A stretch of 64,000 nt of DNA. Origin: JAHQVI01 sp963749875 (GTDB lineage: Bacteria > Pseudomonadota > Alphaproteobacteria > Rhizobiales > Rhodomicrobiaceae). Each line of letters begins with the position of its first letter. The stretch's first letter is position 1. The stretch lies in NCBI GenBank assembly GCA_963749875.1, contig CAVVOX010000002.1:310001-374000 (forward strand), written 5' to 3'. The translations under genes and the position numbers were made by a program. Below are positions 19,429-28,615 of this stretch, in pieces. The notes beneath the pieces are model-generated. The model was not told the origin of the DNA and did not search any database. It saw only the letters and a list, made by a program, of their open reading frames with translations.

Positions 19429-20403
19429 CTAGCGGGCCACATTCCCGACCACCATTAGGTTTAGATAGGATTCCGAACTCTCCATCGCCAGATCCGGTCC
19501 GACGAGATCCTTGCCGTGAAAGGCGCGGATTGCGCCGTCCTTGGCCCCTTTGATCATGTTGAGCGAGGCGAGAATATCGTCGCCCGCGCTCGTGACGCCA
19601 ATGCCGACGCGGCAGTCGCTGAGCGCGTTTCCCTGGGCGAGAATGCTGCCATTGCCTTGGTCGCTGCCGAGTTTAAGGCCGAAAGTCTTCGCTCCGTTCA
19701 CGATATTCCCGGCGATGATGGCGTCATCATGCACGGCGATGCCGGTATCGCATTTATCGATCTTGTTTTGTGCGAGGCGGATCCCGGCCGACGCCGATGC
19801 CTCGATGCCGGTGCGGCAGCCGGCAAGCTCGCATCCGCCGATATAAACCGGCGATTCGAACGCCGCGATGCCGGTTCCCGCGTACCAAATCACCGCGACG
19901 CCTTGCAGGCCGCCGAGGCAATTGGCCAGCCGGATGGCCGGGCCGTCATTCTCGCCGCCGAGAAAGACACAATTGGTAATGCTGACAAAGGCATTCCGCA
20001 CCGTCAGATGTGGAGCGGCCGGATTGATGCGGCCCTCGAACATCATGCCGGAGAGTGTGAAGCTCCCGCGAAGCTCGCTGCTGACGGTGACGTCGAATTC
20101 GTTCACCTTGAGCTGAGTGAGGCCCGGCGTGCCGATGACCGTGGCGCTTCTTGCGCGCAGAGACAGTTTGCTCGCATTGAAGACGCCGGCCGGAAAAATG
20201 ATCGGCGACCCGGCGTGCGCCAATTCGTCGATCGCCTTTTGCAGCGCCTCGGTCTGGTCGGCGTCCTGATTCGGCTCGACGCCGAACTCGGTAACGCTGT
20301 ATCCGCCGGCGATCGGGGCGGCAAGCGTCTGCGCCGCAGGCAACAGCCCCGCGCCCGCGACCGAGCCTCCCGCCATCAAAAACCCGCGACGACCGATTGT
20401 CAT
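19429..20403 (-). CDS. Tat-exported parallel beta-helix protein (TIGR03808-like)
   Basis: 324 residues with a twin-arginine signal (GRRGFLMAGGSVAGAGLLPA) and then right-handed beta-helix repeats: VSITNCVFLGG, GGCELAGCRTGIEAS, NKIDKCDTGIAVHDDAIIAG, NIVNGAKTFGLKLG and so on. TEFGVEPNQDADQTEALQKA at residues 37-56 is the pectate-lyase-like entry segment. It resembles the TIGR03808 family of alphaproteobacteria, somewhat shorter than usual. Function unknown; periplasmic location is likely. Confidence 0.85.
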   Translation of the reverse strand: MTIGRRGFLMAGGSVAGAGLLPAAQTLAAPIAGGYSVTEFGVEPNQDADQTEALQKAIDELAHAGSPIIFPAGVFNASKLSLRARSATVIGTPGLTQLKVNEFDVTVSSELRGSFTLSGMMFEGRINPAAPHLTVRNAFVSITNCVFLGGENDGPAIRLANCLGGLQGVAVIWYAGTGIAAFESPVYIGGCELAGCRTGIEASASAGIRLAQNKIDKCDTGIAVHDDAIIAGNIVNGAKTFGLKLGSDQGNGSILAQGNALSDCRVGIGVTSAGDDILASLNMIKGAKDGAIRAFHGKDLVGPDLAMESSESYLNLMVVGNVAR

Positions 20404-20452
20404 GACGCTGCCCTCCCAGAAGCCAGGCCGTTCTTACCCGATTTGCGCAGCT

Positions 20453-21160
20453 TCATCCAGCGCGCGGCATGGTTCGCAGGAAATGCGCCAGAGTGTGGAG
20501 AATCACGCCGGCGCCCTTGCGGACTTCGGAAAAGCCGAGGCCGGGAGGCGGCATTGCGCTGCCGGCAAGATGCGCCGGCGTCAAGGCCGGGATGTGGACG
20601 AAGCCGATCAGCGACTCGCGCGCCGGCATGGCGTGCAGCAGTGAGAAGTAAAGCGTGGCATTGCAGAGATAGCGCCCGGCGTCGCGGGACAGCGAGGCGG
20701 GAATGCCGGCCAGCCTCAGGCGGTGGAGCAGCAATTTTGTAGGAAGTGTCGCGCCAAGCACGGGCGGGCCGGCCGGATTGACATAATATCCGCCGGGCAG
20801 GCGGCCGGAGCAGTCCCGTGCAGCGTGGCGCAGATTGAAGGCGCGGGTTTCGATCTGCAAATGCCGGGCGCGCGAGGAAACCCCGAAATGCAGAACGGCG
20901 TGCGGCCGGAAATCCTTGTGCAGAGCACGCATCAGGGCCGGGGCCTGGCGCCAATCCGTCGGCAGGACCGCGGCGTGGATCTCGGCCGATGGACGCGGAG
21001 GGAGGGACGCCTCCGCCAGAGTCTCGACCAGCGCCGCCGAGGCGTTGAACGGCATCTCCGGGAAGGGGCCGAAGCCGGTCACCAGAATCCGGGGCCGTGC
21101 GCCTTGCGCAGGCGCGCCTGCCGTCTTCGATCGGCGCAATGGATAGGGGCCCGGCTTCAT
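20453..21160 (-). CDS. Pyroglutamyl-peptidase I family protein
   Basis: 235 residues of peptidase family C15, which removes N-terminal pyroglutamate. LVTGFGPFPEMPFNASA is the N-terminal signature; the catalytic candidates are Glu in RHLQIETRAFN, Cys in GRYLCNATLYFSL and His in GFVHIPAL. The ATG at 21160 gives a 24-residue leader before the fold; a later start is possible. It is 10 bases downstream of the EamA transporter gene and may be co-transcribed with it. Confidence 0.86.
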   Translation of the reverse strand: MKPGPYPLRRSKTAGAPAQGARPRILVTGFGPFPEMPFNASAALVETLAEASLPPRPSAEIHAAVLPTDWRQAPALMRALHKDFRPHAVLHFGVSSRARHLQIETRAFNLRHAARDCSGRLPGGYYVNPAGPPVLGATLPTKLLLHRLRLAGIPASLSRDAGRYLCNATLYFSLLHAMPARESLIGFVHIPALTPAHLAGSAMPPPGLGFSEVRKGAGVILHTLAHFLRTMPRAG

Positions 21161-21170
21161 CGAGGCAGCA

Positions 21171-22145
21171 TTATTTGGTCGACAGGCTCAGCCCGCGTCC
21201 CGGCCGGGATGCGAGCCAGACGCCGCTCAGAATAAGCGCGAAACCGCCCAGATGGTAGAGATAGAGCGACTCGCCAAGGAAAGTAATGGCGAGTATGGCG
21301 CCGAAGAACGGCACCAGATGCATGAACACGCCGGCCCGGCTGCTGCCGATCAGCTCGACGCCGCGAATATAGAAGATCTGCGCCACGACGCTCGGCAGGG
21401 TCGAGACATAGGCGATGGCCATGAAAGCTTCCAGCGTCGGCACGATCCGCTTGCCATAGAGAAATTCGCCGATGAAAAGCGGGAAATTGACCACGGACGC
21501 AATGCAGAAGCAGATCGCGGCAAAGCTCAGCCAGTGGATCGGGGGCTGTTTGCGCAGGAGGGCGGTGTAGGTTGACCAGACGATCATCGCGGTCAGCACC
21601 CAGAGGTCGCCCTCATTGAGGTCGAGCGTTGCCAGCACGGCCGGATTGCCCTTCGTCAGAACGGCGACCACACCCAGGGTGGAGATGGCAATTCCTGCCA
21701 CCTGCAGACGGCTCGGCACTTCGCGAAAAAGCGCAAAGACCGCAATCGGAATCAGGATTGGAACGGCCGAGTTGATAATCACGGCGTTAATGGCCGTCGT
21801 TTTGCTGAGGCCGATATAATAAAGCGTAATGAAAATTCCCGGGCCAATGGTGCCGATCAGGAGCAGGGTCGGCCATTTCGCCCGAATGACGGGCATATCG
21901 CGCTTCAGATGCGGCCAGGCGAAGGGCAGGATAATCATGGCCGCGAACGTCCAGCGCAGCCAGGTCAGCGTCAGCGGCGGCACCAGCCCGGCAGCGCCGC
22001 GCCCGACCACGGAATTGCCGGCCCAGAAGACCATGGTCAGCACGAGCAGCAGCATGGCATTGCCAAAGCCGCGCGATGCAAGGCCTTGCTTGTTTTGTTC
22101 CGCGATGCTCTTTTGCATTGCAGAAGGCTTATGCGAGTGTGGCAT
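21171..22145 (-). CDS. DMT-family (EamA) transporter
   Basis: 324 residues, about ten membrane spans, two EamA repeats: the first begins LLLVLTMVFWAGNSVVGRGA and LTWLRWTFAAMIILPFAWPH, the second at DLWVLTAMIVWSTYTALLRK. Likely exporter of metabolites or amino acids; substrate unknown. Starts at the ATG at 22145; ATG codons 10 residues in are an alternative. Confidence 0.9.
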   Translation of the reverse strand: MPHSHKPSAMQKSIAEQNKQGLASRGFGNAMLLLVLTMVFWAGNSVVGRGAAGLVPPLTLTWLRWTFAAMIILPFAWPHLKRDMPVIRAKWPTLLLIGTIGPGIFITLYYIGLSKTTAINAVIINSAVPILIPIAVFALFREVPSRLQVAGIAISTLGVVAVLTKGNPAVLATLDLNEGDLWVLTAMIVWSTYTALLRKQPPIHWLSFAAICFCIASVVNFPLFIGEFLYGKRIVPTLEAFMAIAYVSTLPSVVAQIFYIRGVELIGSSRAGVFMHLVPFFGAILAITFLGESLYLYHLGGFALILSGVWLASRPGRGLSLSTK

Positions 22146-22290
22146 CCGCGTAAAGCGATTCTCGTGGCCGGGCTGCCTTTCGATGGCGGACGGAATGAAT
22201 CCAGAACTCGCCGAACCGTTCCCTTAAGTGTTATAGGTAAATTTCCGAATGTGCCTCGTGCACAAGGGTTTTTTCTTGTGAGGAATGCTG

Positions 22291-23583
22291 ATGGCGAACG
22301 TCGCTGTCGTCGGATCGCAATGGGGGGACGAAGGCAAGGGCAAGATCGTCGACTGGCTCTCCGAGCGCGCCGACGTCGTTGTCCGGTTTCAGGGCGGGCA
22401 CAATGCCGGCCATACGCTCGTTGTCGATGGTGCGACATACAAGCTCTCCCTGCTGCCGTCCGGCGTGCTCCGGCCCGGCAAGCTCTCGCTGATCGGCAAT
22501 GGCGTGGTGGTCGACCCCTGGGCTCTGGCGGCGGAGATCGCGGCCTTGCGCGAAAGAGGCATCGACGTCTCGCGCGACAATTTGCGGATTGCTGATAATG
22601 CGACGCTCATACTGCCCTTCCATCGCGAGCTGGACGGACACCGCGAGGCGGCCGCCGGGGCGAACGCCATCGGCACGACCAAGCGCGGCATCGGTCCCGC
22701 CTATGAGGATAAGGTCGGGCGGCGCGCGATCCGGGTGATGGATCTCTTCAACCTGAAGACTTTGCGGCCGAAGATCGACCGGGTGCTGACGCATCACAAT
22801 GCGCTGCGCAGAGGGCTTGGGGTGGAAGAAATTTCGGCCGACCGGCTGTTCGAGGACATGGCTGCGATCGCGCCGGAGGTGCTGCCCTTTATGGACCGCG
22901 TCTGGCAGCTACTCGATCAGAACCGGCGGGAGGGTAAGCGCATTCTCTTCGAGGGCGCGCAAGGCGCGATGCTCGATATCGACCACGGCACCTATCCGTT
23001 CGTCACCTCGTCGAACACGGTGGCGGGGCAGGCGGCGACCGGCTGCGGGCTCGGGCCGCGCTCGGTGACGCATGTGCTGGGGATCACCAAAGCCTACACG
23101 ACGCGCGTCGGACAGGGCCCGTTCCCGACCGAGCAGCCGAACGAGGTCGGACGCCTACTCGGCGAGCGCGGGCATGAATTCGGCACAGTGACGGGGCGGC
23201 CGCGCCGCTGCGGCTGGTTCGATGCCTGCATGGTCAGGCAGGCGGTGAAAGTCTCCGGCATCGATGGGATCGCGCTCACCAAGCTCGATGTGCTCGATGG
23301 GCTCGACGAGCTGAAGATTTGCGTCGGCTACAGGCTGGACGGGCGCGAGATCGACTATTTCCCCGCGGCGCAGGGCGCGCAGGCGCGGGTAGAGCCGATC
23401 TATGAGGTCATGGAAGGATGGCAGACGTCCACTGAAGGGGCGCGCTCATGGGCCGCGCTGCCGGCGCAGGCGATCAAATATGTCAAACGTCTCGAAGAGC
23501 TGATCGAGGCGCCGGTGACCATGCTGTCGACCTCGCCGAAACGCGAGGACACGATCCTCGTTCATGACCCTTACGAGGATTGA
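22291..23583 (+). CDS. purA: Adenylosuccinate synthetase
   Basis: A 430-residue GTP-dependent ligase that makes adenylosuccinate from IMP and aspartate in AMP synthesis. GSQWGDEGKGKIVDWL (catalytic Asp13 region), GGHNAGHT, KRGIGPAYEDKVGR and GRPRRCGWFDA are all present. The ATG at 22291 is preferred (GAGG 8 bases upstream) over the ATG at 22285. Cytoplasmic and intact. Confidence 0.97.
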   Translation: MANVAVVGSQWGDEGKGKIVDWLSERADVVVRFQGGHNAGHTLVVDGATYKLSLLPSGVLRPGKLSLIGNGVVVDPWALAAEIAALRERGIDVSRDNLRIADNATLILPFHRELDGHREAAAGANAIGTTKRGIGPAYEDKVGRRAIRVMDLFNLKTLRPKIDRVLTHHNALRRGLGVEEISADRLFEDMAAIAPEVLPFMDRVWQLLDQNRREGKRILFEGAQGAMLDIDHGTYPFVTSSNTVAGQAATGCGLGPRSVTHVLGITKAYTTRVGQGPFPTEQPNEVGRLLGERGHEFGTVTGRPRRCGWFDACMVRQAVKVSGIDGIALTKLDVLDGLDELKICVGYRLDGREIDYFPAAQGAQARVEPIYEVMEGWQTSTEGARSWAALPAQAIKYVKRLEELIEAPVTMLSTSPKREDTILVHDPYED

Positions 23584-23744
23584 GGGCGGTTTCCGGCTTG
23601 TAACGGCGCGCGGCGACGCCGGGGAACGCTGGCCGGCTCGTCCCTGGACATCCGAACCGGGTGCTTGCACGTCACCGCTCGTGGGGATCAAATAGCGCAT
23701 TGGCGCGTTTGCGCCCCTGTCTGACAACATCATGCGGATCCGGT

Positions 23745-24260
23745 ATGCGCTGGTTTCTTCTCGCTCTTCTTCTCTTTTCGGCTGGCGGGGTTGCCGCATT
23801 GGCTGATGACGATGATGACGGCCCTGAGCTGATCTTCAAACGAACGACCGTCTGGAAATTCCTCTCGCCCGATCACAAGCTTGCCACCTATGCCATCGAC
23901 GATCCGCTTGTCGAAGGCGTCGCCTGCCACTTCACGGTGCCGGAGAAGGGCGGCTGGAGCGGCTGGCTCGGGCTGGCGGAGGAACTGTCCAACGCGTCGC
24001 TCGCCTGCCGGCAGGTCGGCCGGATCAATTTCAAGGCGAAGTTCGAGCAGGGCGGAGAGATGTTCCGCCAGCGGCGTTCGATCTTCTTCAAGAAGATGCG
24101 GATCGTGCGCGGCTGCGACAAGCGGCGCAATGTGCTGGTCTATCTGGTCTATACGGACAAGCTGATCGAGGGGAGCCCGGAAAATTCGACCTCGACCGTG
24201 CCGATCATGCCCTGGGGCGGAGCCGAGCCGCAGCGCTGCGCCGATTGGGTCACGGAATGA
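23745..24260 (+). CDS. creA: CreA family protein
   Basis: 171 residues. Signal peptide (MRWFLLALLLFSAGGVAALA), then the CreA core: IFKRTTVWKFLSPDHKLATY, VACHFTVPEKGGW, ARLACRQVG-like (here ASLACRQVG) and RSIFFKKMRIVRGCDKRRN. Conserved cysteines suggest an envelope location. Function is unknown in the family. The ATG at 23745 is chosen because it starts the signal peptide. It ends 30 bases from the convergent glucosidase gene. Confidence 0.9.
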   Translation: MRWFLLALLLFSAGGVAALADDDDDGPELIFKRTTVWKFLSPDHKLATYAIDDPLVEGVACHFTVPEKGGWSGWLGLAEELSNASLACRQVGRINFKAKFEQGGEMFRQRRSIFFKKMRIVRGCDKRRNVLVYLVYTDKLIEGSPENSTSTVPIMPWGGAEPQRCADWVTE

Positions 24261-24290
24261 GAGGTGGGGGGATCGCGCTGCGCCGCCCGT

Positions 24291-26495
24291 TCAGGACGGC
24301 TTCGTCCCGAAGACCACGGCCACGCGCAGATCGCCGGCGCCGCGCAGCGGCCGCACCGACACATCATTGCCGTGACGCCGGACGACGAAATCGACGCTGG
24401 AGCCTCTGAGCCGCAGATCACGGATCATCACCTCGTCGAGGAAATCGGGCAGATGCGGATTGCGCATCCGTATCTCGCGGGCGGTCGGATCGAATTCGAA
24501 GCCGAGCCCTGCTTCCAGAAGCGCAAATGGCGTGCCGCTCGCCCAGGCCTGCGGCGCGCAGGCGACCGGATAGAGCGTCGGCCCGCGCCCCTTGGCGCGC
24601 TGGAATCCGCAGAACAGCTCCGGCAGCCGGCGCAGCTCCATATAGGAGGCCGCTTCGATCAGCCCCTTGAAGATCCGGTTCACTTCCTCGCGATAGCCGT
24701 AGCGCGAAAGCCCGAGCGCGATCACCGCATTGTCGTGCGGCCAGATCGAGCCGTTGTGATAGGACATCGGATTATAGCGCGACTCGTCATTGGGGATCGT
24801 TCGGACGCCCCAGCCGGAGAAGAAGCGCGGCCGGAGCAGTTCACTGGCAAGGATGGCGGCGCGCTCGGGCCGGACGATGCCGGAGAACAGGAGATGGCCG
24901 ACATTCGACGAGCGGACCCTGCACGGCTGTTTGTCACCGTCGAGCGCAAGCGCGAAGGTGTTGAGCTCCGGCAGCCAGAAGGCCTCGTCGAACCGGGCGG
25001 AAAGATTATCCGCCTCCGCATTCAGCTGGTGCGAACGGTCGTGATGGCCGAGCAGTCGCGCGCAGCGCGCGGCCCGCCGCTTCGCCTCATAGAGATAGCC
25101 CTGAACTTCGCACACGGCGAGCGGGCCATGAGCGAGCCGCCCGTCGCTATGGAAGATGGAATCGTGGGAATCCTTCCAGCACTGATTGGCGAGGCCCTCC
25201 TCGGTCGCCCGCTGATATTCGAGGAAACCGTCCCCATCGGGATCGCCGGCGCCGTCCATCCATTTCAGCGCCGCCTCGGCCGCGGGCCAGAGATCGCGCA
25301 GCGTGTCCATGTCGCCGGTGCGCTCGACATAGCGCCCCAGCAGCACCAGGAATAGCGGCGTGGAGTCGACGCTGCCGTAATAGCGGGCAAACGGCACCTC
25401 GCCGAGCGCGGCCATCTCGCCGCCCCGCATTTCGTGCAGGATCTTGCCGGGTTGGGCATCGGAGGCCGGGTCGTTTTCGGTTGCCTGATAGCGCGCCAGA
25501 CGGCGCAGCACGCCCTTGGCGATGGTGGGGCTGCACCATAAGAGCTGTAAGGCGGTGATCAGGCCGTCGCGTCCGAAGGTGGTCGAGAACCAGGGAATGC
25601 CGGCGTAAGGATATTGCCCCTCGGCTGTATCGGTGAGGAGCATGGACATATCCGCCATCGAGCGGTTGACGATCTCGTTGAACAGGACGTTCGACGTCTC
25701 GACATTGGTCGCGGCGCGGGCGGGCGCGCGCAGTTCGCGCCGCGTGGCGAGAAAGCCGCTGATGAAGGGCTGAGGCTTCTCCTCGGCGAGCTGGTCGCAG
25801 CCCGCCGTCAGAAAGAACGCCTTTTCCTCGTCCGGCTGCAGGCTGATCTGGTAAGAGGCTGAATTGGTGCTGATTTCCGTCGGCGCCGGGTCGAACATCA
25901 TCGTCGTGCGGCGGGACATCTTGTCCAGCCCGATATAGGTCATCACCACGGTATCGGAGCCGCCGACGCGCCGGTTCACCACGCCCCTTTTTGCGCGCCG
26001 CATGCCGCGCACCTCGAAAATGTCGGCGAAATCATTGCCGAAATAGGCCGTCGCCCGCAGCGTGACCGGGGTCTCGCCATAGTTCTTCAGCGTGACGCGC
26101 TGATAGGCGATGTTGCGCCAGAGAAAGATGTTGCGGGTGATGTGCACCGTGTCTTTCGGCAGCACCAGCTCGCCATCGGCGAAAATGTCGGGGTTGGTGA
26201 GCTCGACCGTCAGGAGGGAATTGTCGTCGCGAACATTGGAGCCGAGCAGGAGCGGCTGCAGCCCGTCGATGACGATTTCGAGATAGGACAGGAAACGGGT
26301 GTCGCAATGAAACAGCCCGTCCTGTCCCCCGGCGGACGCACCGATATCGCCGTAGCTGTCGAGCACGATGAACGCGTCACCGTGCTTTAGCGTGCGGCGC
26401 GTGCGCGACGCCTGCCCTCTTGCGGTAATGTAGAAGGGGGCTTCCGAGAACCCATCAGGACTTTTCGCTGTCTCTAATGTGCTCTCGGCGTTCAT
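24291..26495 (-). CDS. Amylo-alpha-1,6-glucosidase (glycogen debranching-type)
   Basis: 734 residues: an N-terminal debranching-enzyme domain (TLKHGDAFIVLDSYGDIG, GLFHCDTRFLSYLE) and an alpha/alpha-barrel glucosidase domain (YAGIPWFSTTFGRDGLITAL, RYYGSVDSTPLFLVLLGRYV, NPMSYHNGSIWPHDNAVIAL; parts shown). Likely hydrolyses alpha-1,6 links in a glucan, or a related glucoside. It starts 10 bases after the glycosyltransferase gene, so both are probably in one operon for glucan turnover or stress-related sugar metabolism. Confidence 0.92.
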   Translation of the reverse strand: MNAESTLETAKSPDGFSEAPFYITARGQASRTRRTLKHGDAFIVLDSYGDIGASAGGQDGLFHCDTRFLSYLEIVIDGLQPLLLGSNVRDDNSLLTVELTNPDIFADGELVLPKDTVHITRNIFLWRNIAYQRVTLKNYGETPVTLRATAYFGNDFADIFEVRGMRRAKRGVVNRRVGGSDTVVMTYIGLDKMSRRTTMMFDPAPTEISTNSASYQISLQPDEEKAFFLTAGCDQLAEEKPQPFISGFLATRRELRAPARAATNVETSNVLFNEIVNRSMADMSMLLTDTAEGQYPYAGIPWFSTTFGRDGLITALQLLWCSPTIAKGVLRRLARYQATENDPASDAQPGKILHEMRGGEMAALGEVPFARYYGSVDSTPLFLVLLGRYVERTGDMDTLRDLWPAAEAALKWMDGAGDPDGDGFLEYQRATEEGLANQCWKDSHDSIFHSDGRLAHGPLAVCEVQGYLYEAKRRAARCARLLGHHDRSHQLNAEADNLSARFDEAFWLPELNTFALALDGDKQPCRVRSSNVGHLLFSGIVRPERAAILASELLRPRFFSGWGVRTIPNDESRYNPMSYHNGSIWPHDNAVIALGLSRYGYREEVNRIFKGLIEAASYMELRRLPELFCGFQRAKGRGPTLYPVACAPQAWASGTPFALLEAGLGFEFDPTAREIRMRNPHLPDFLDEVMIRDLRLRGSSVDFVVRRHGNDVSVRPLRGAGDLRVAVVFGTKPS

Positions 26496-26505
26496 GGCGC
26501 TCCTG

Positions 26506-27607
26506 TCAGTTCATTCTTTGTGTATACCGCCGCGAGCTGGCAATTCCGTTCACTGCATAGTCGCGGCTCGGCACCACATGCTGGCCTAGCATCTTCTCAT
26601 AAAGTGCGACATAGCCTGCCGCCATACGGGACGCGGAGAACCGTTCTTCAAAACGGCGCCGGACATTGCGGCGATCAAGCATCACGGTCTGTTTGAGGAC
26701 GTCGATGGCTTCTTCTTCGGTGTCCACGATATAGCCAGACATCCCATCATCTATAACCTCCGGAACTGAACCATTTCTGAATGCCAAAATCGGTGTTCCA
26801 CAGGCCATCGAACTCAATCATAACAAGACCGAACGGTTCCGGCCAGTCGATTGGGAAGAGCAGCGCCCGCGCATTGCCGAGGAACGAGGCTTTCTGCCTT
26901 TCGTTGATTTCCCCAATGAACTCCACGCCGGGCAGATCGAACATTGGCTTGATGTCGCGTTCGAAATATTCGCGGTCGGCCGAATCGACCTTCGCCGCGA
27001 TCTTCAGCGGAATGCCGGCAGCCGAGGCAATCCGGATCGCACGATCGACCCGCTTTTCGGGCGAAATACGGCCGAGGAACGCAACATAGTCACCCGTCGG
27101 GTTCAAGGTGGGCTTGAGCAGACCCCGCGGCAGGCCGTGATGGACCGTACCGACGAAATGAGACGATGAAACAGGGCGGCGCTGCGCATCGGAAATCGAG
27201 ACGAGCGGCATTTCCGGGAAGACCGCATAGAGCGACTTCAGCTCGGCGATATCCTGTCGCCCGTGGAGGGTCGTCAGCGTGCGGTCCGCCATATGATGAA
27301 ACAGCGGGTAGTGAAAGAATTCCGTGTGAAAGTGGAGAATGTCGAACTCGTCCGCCAATTGTCGGACGCGGTCGAGCATCACCATATAGAAGGGCACCTG
27401 CTCTTTCACGTGCGGATCGAGCCGCAGAGCCATCGGAGCGCAGCCCACGAGCTCAGCCGATGTTGCGGAGTCTCCGCTTGCGAAGAGGGTCACCTCATGG
27501 CCCATCCGGACCAGTTCTTCGGTTAGGTAGGAAACGATCCTTTCCGTCCCTCCATAGAGTCTGGGCGGTACGCTTTCGATCAATGGAGAAATCTGTGCGA
27601 TCTTCAT
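26506..27607 (-). CDS. Family 4-type glycosyltransferase (one frameshift)
   Basis: About 365 residues: N-terminal MKIAQISPLIESVPPRLYGG, LHFHTEFFHYPLFHHM, YVAFLGRISPEKRVDRAIRI, then WPEPFGLVMIE. The frame changes near 26809: one T fewer gives IESMACGTPILAFRNGSVPEV, the normal nucleotide-sugar binding end with the Glu residues of the EX7E motif. Start at the ATG at 27607. Probably transfers glucose or a related sugar; acceptor unknown. Confidence 0.88.
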
Positions 27608-28230
27608 GTGTGTCATCCGTTGTGGCAACAAACCTTACGGGAACAGGGATAAAGTCAAAAAGTTCCCAAAAGAGGGCAGAGTTAACTTAAAAGCGCTTAT
27701 CACAACGGCGCATAAAAAGTACGTAAAAAAATAAAAAGAGCTCATATACCACTCTAATATATCTCCAATGATTTGAGAGCTGTGGAAAGATCAGTATTAT
27801 TTAACTTTCACTGAGGCGGCGCGGCCGACACCATCCCTCTTACTAGGCCAGACTACAGTTTGTGACAAAATTGGGGCAAAATGGCACAGAGTTTCCACTA
27901 CGGAAGAACACTTATGCCGCGCCACGTGGAAAACACGGATGCCGATTTGTACCGTCCAGGGCATCGCCATCACTCCGTGAGGAGCGCGGGGCTAATTCTG
28001 GCGTGTCTGACGCGCGCGGGGGCTGCGATCGTTCGATACAATCGACACGGATAATCCGGATAAAGAGCGTTCGCTAACGCGGGGTCAATTTGAACGGAAA
28101 CGGTCTCCCCGAATTCAGCCGAAATCCCCGTGAAAACGAGGATCCAGTACTCTCCCGAGGCAGTTCTATACTGGATGCCCGCGTTCGCGGGCATTTCGAA
28201 GCTGTTGTCTTCGATTGGACCGATCGCGCT
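27608..28230. other. Long intergenic region with AT-rich stretch and repeat
   Basis: About 620 bases without a gene I can support. 27690-27815 is strikingly AT-rich (runs such as GTACGTAAAAAAATAAAAAG) and is likely the promoter region of the glycosyltransferase gene. From 28077 a dispersed repeat begins. Confidence 0.5.
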
Positions 28231-28232
28231 TT
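28077..28232. repeat. Dispersed intergenic repeat, copy 1
   Basis: GGTCAATTTGAACGGAAACG and the end CGATTGGACCGATCGCGC match 44347-44449 closely. Copy 1 carries about 60 extra bases that contain ATCCAGTA...TACTGGAT and CCCGCGTTCGCGGG hairpins. Both copies, read on the minus strand, encode the same short peptide EFGETVSVQIDPALA, a by-product of the shared DNA rather than a gene. Confidence 0.65.
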
Positions 28233-28449
28233 AGCTTGCTTGCGCCAGGACCGGTTGGGCCAATTGGCTGGGACGCGCGGAGACCGGCCCGCCTGCGGGA
28301 GACCGGGGCAGGCCATCGCAATTCGCGACGGGCAACTGAGCCGGCTGGCGGATTGAGGTGACGCGCGCCGATCCGGCGGCGCCCGCGACCAGGCTCTGCT
28401 CCTGTTTCAGGACAGCGATGAGGAGATGCGTTTGCGGTGCTGCGATCAT
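28231..28449 (-). CDS. Small hypothetical protein
   Basis: 72 residues from the ATG at 28449, with AAGGGAG 9 bases upstream. MIAAPQTHLLIAVLKQEQSL, then an Ala/Pro/Arg-rich tail. I recognise no family and see no signal peptide. It lies between the repeat and the lytic transglycosylase gene. It may be spurious. Confidence 0.35.
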   Translation of the reverse strand: MIAAPQTHLLIAVLKQEQSLVAGAAGSARVTSIRQPAQLPVANCDGLPRSPAGGPVSARPSQLAQPVLAQAS

Positions 28450-28615
28450 GAGGCCGGCTCCCTTGTGAAGCGCCGGCCGCGAGGGATCGCTGGCCGTGCG
28501 CCGTGGTCGTCTTGCCTCTATTGGTCGCTTTAGCCGGCGAATTGGTTCAGTGCCCGGTCGCGGACGCACCGCGATGCGCTGCTTGCATAGGCAGGACCCC
28601 CGCGCCGGACCGGGA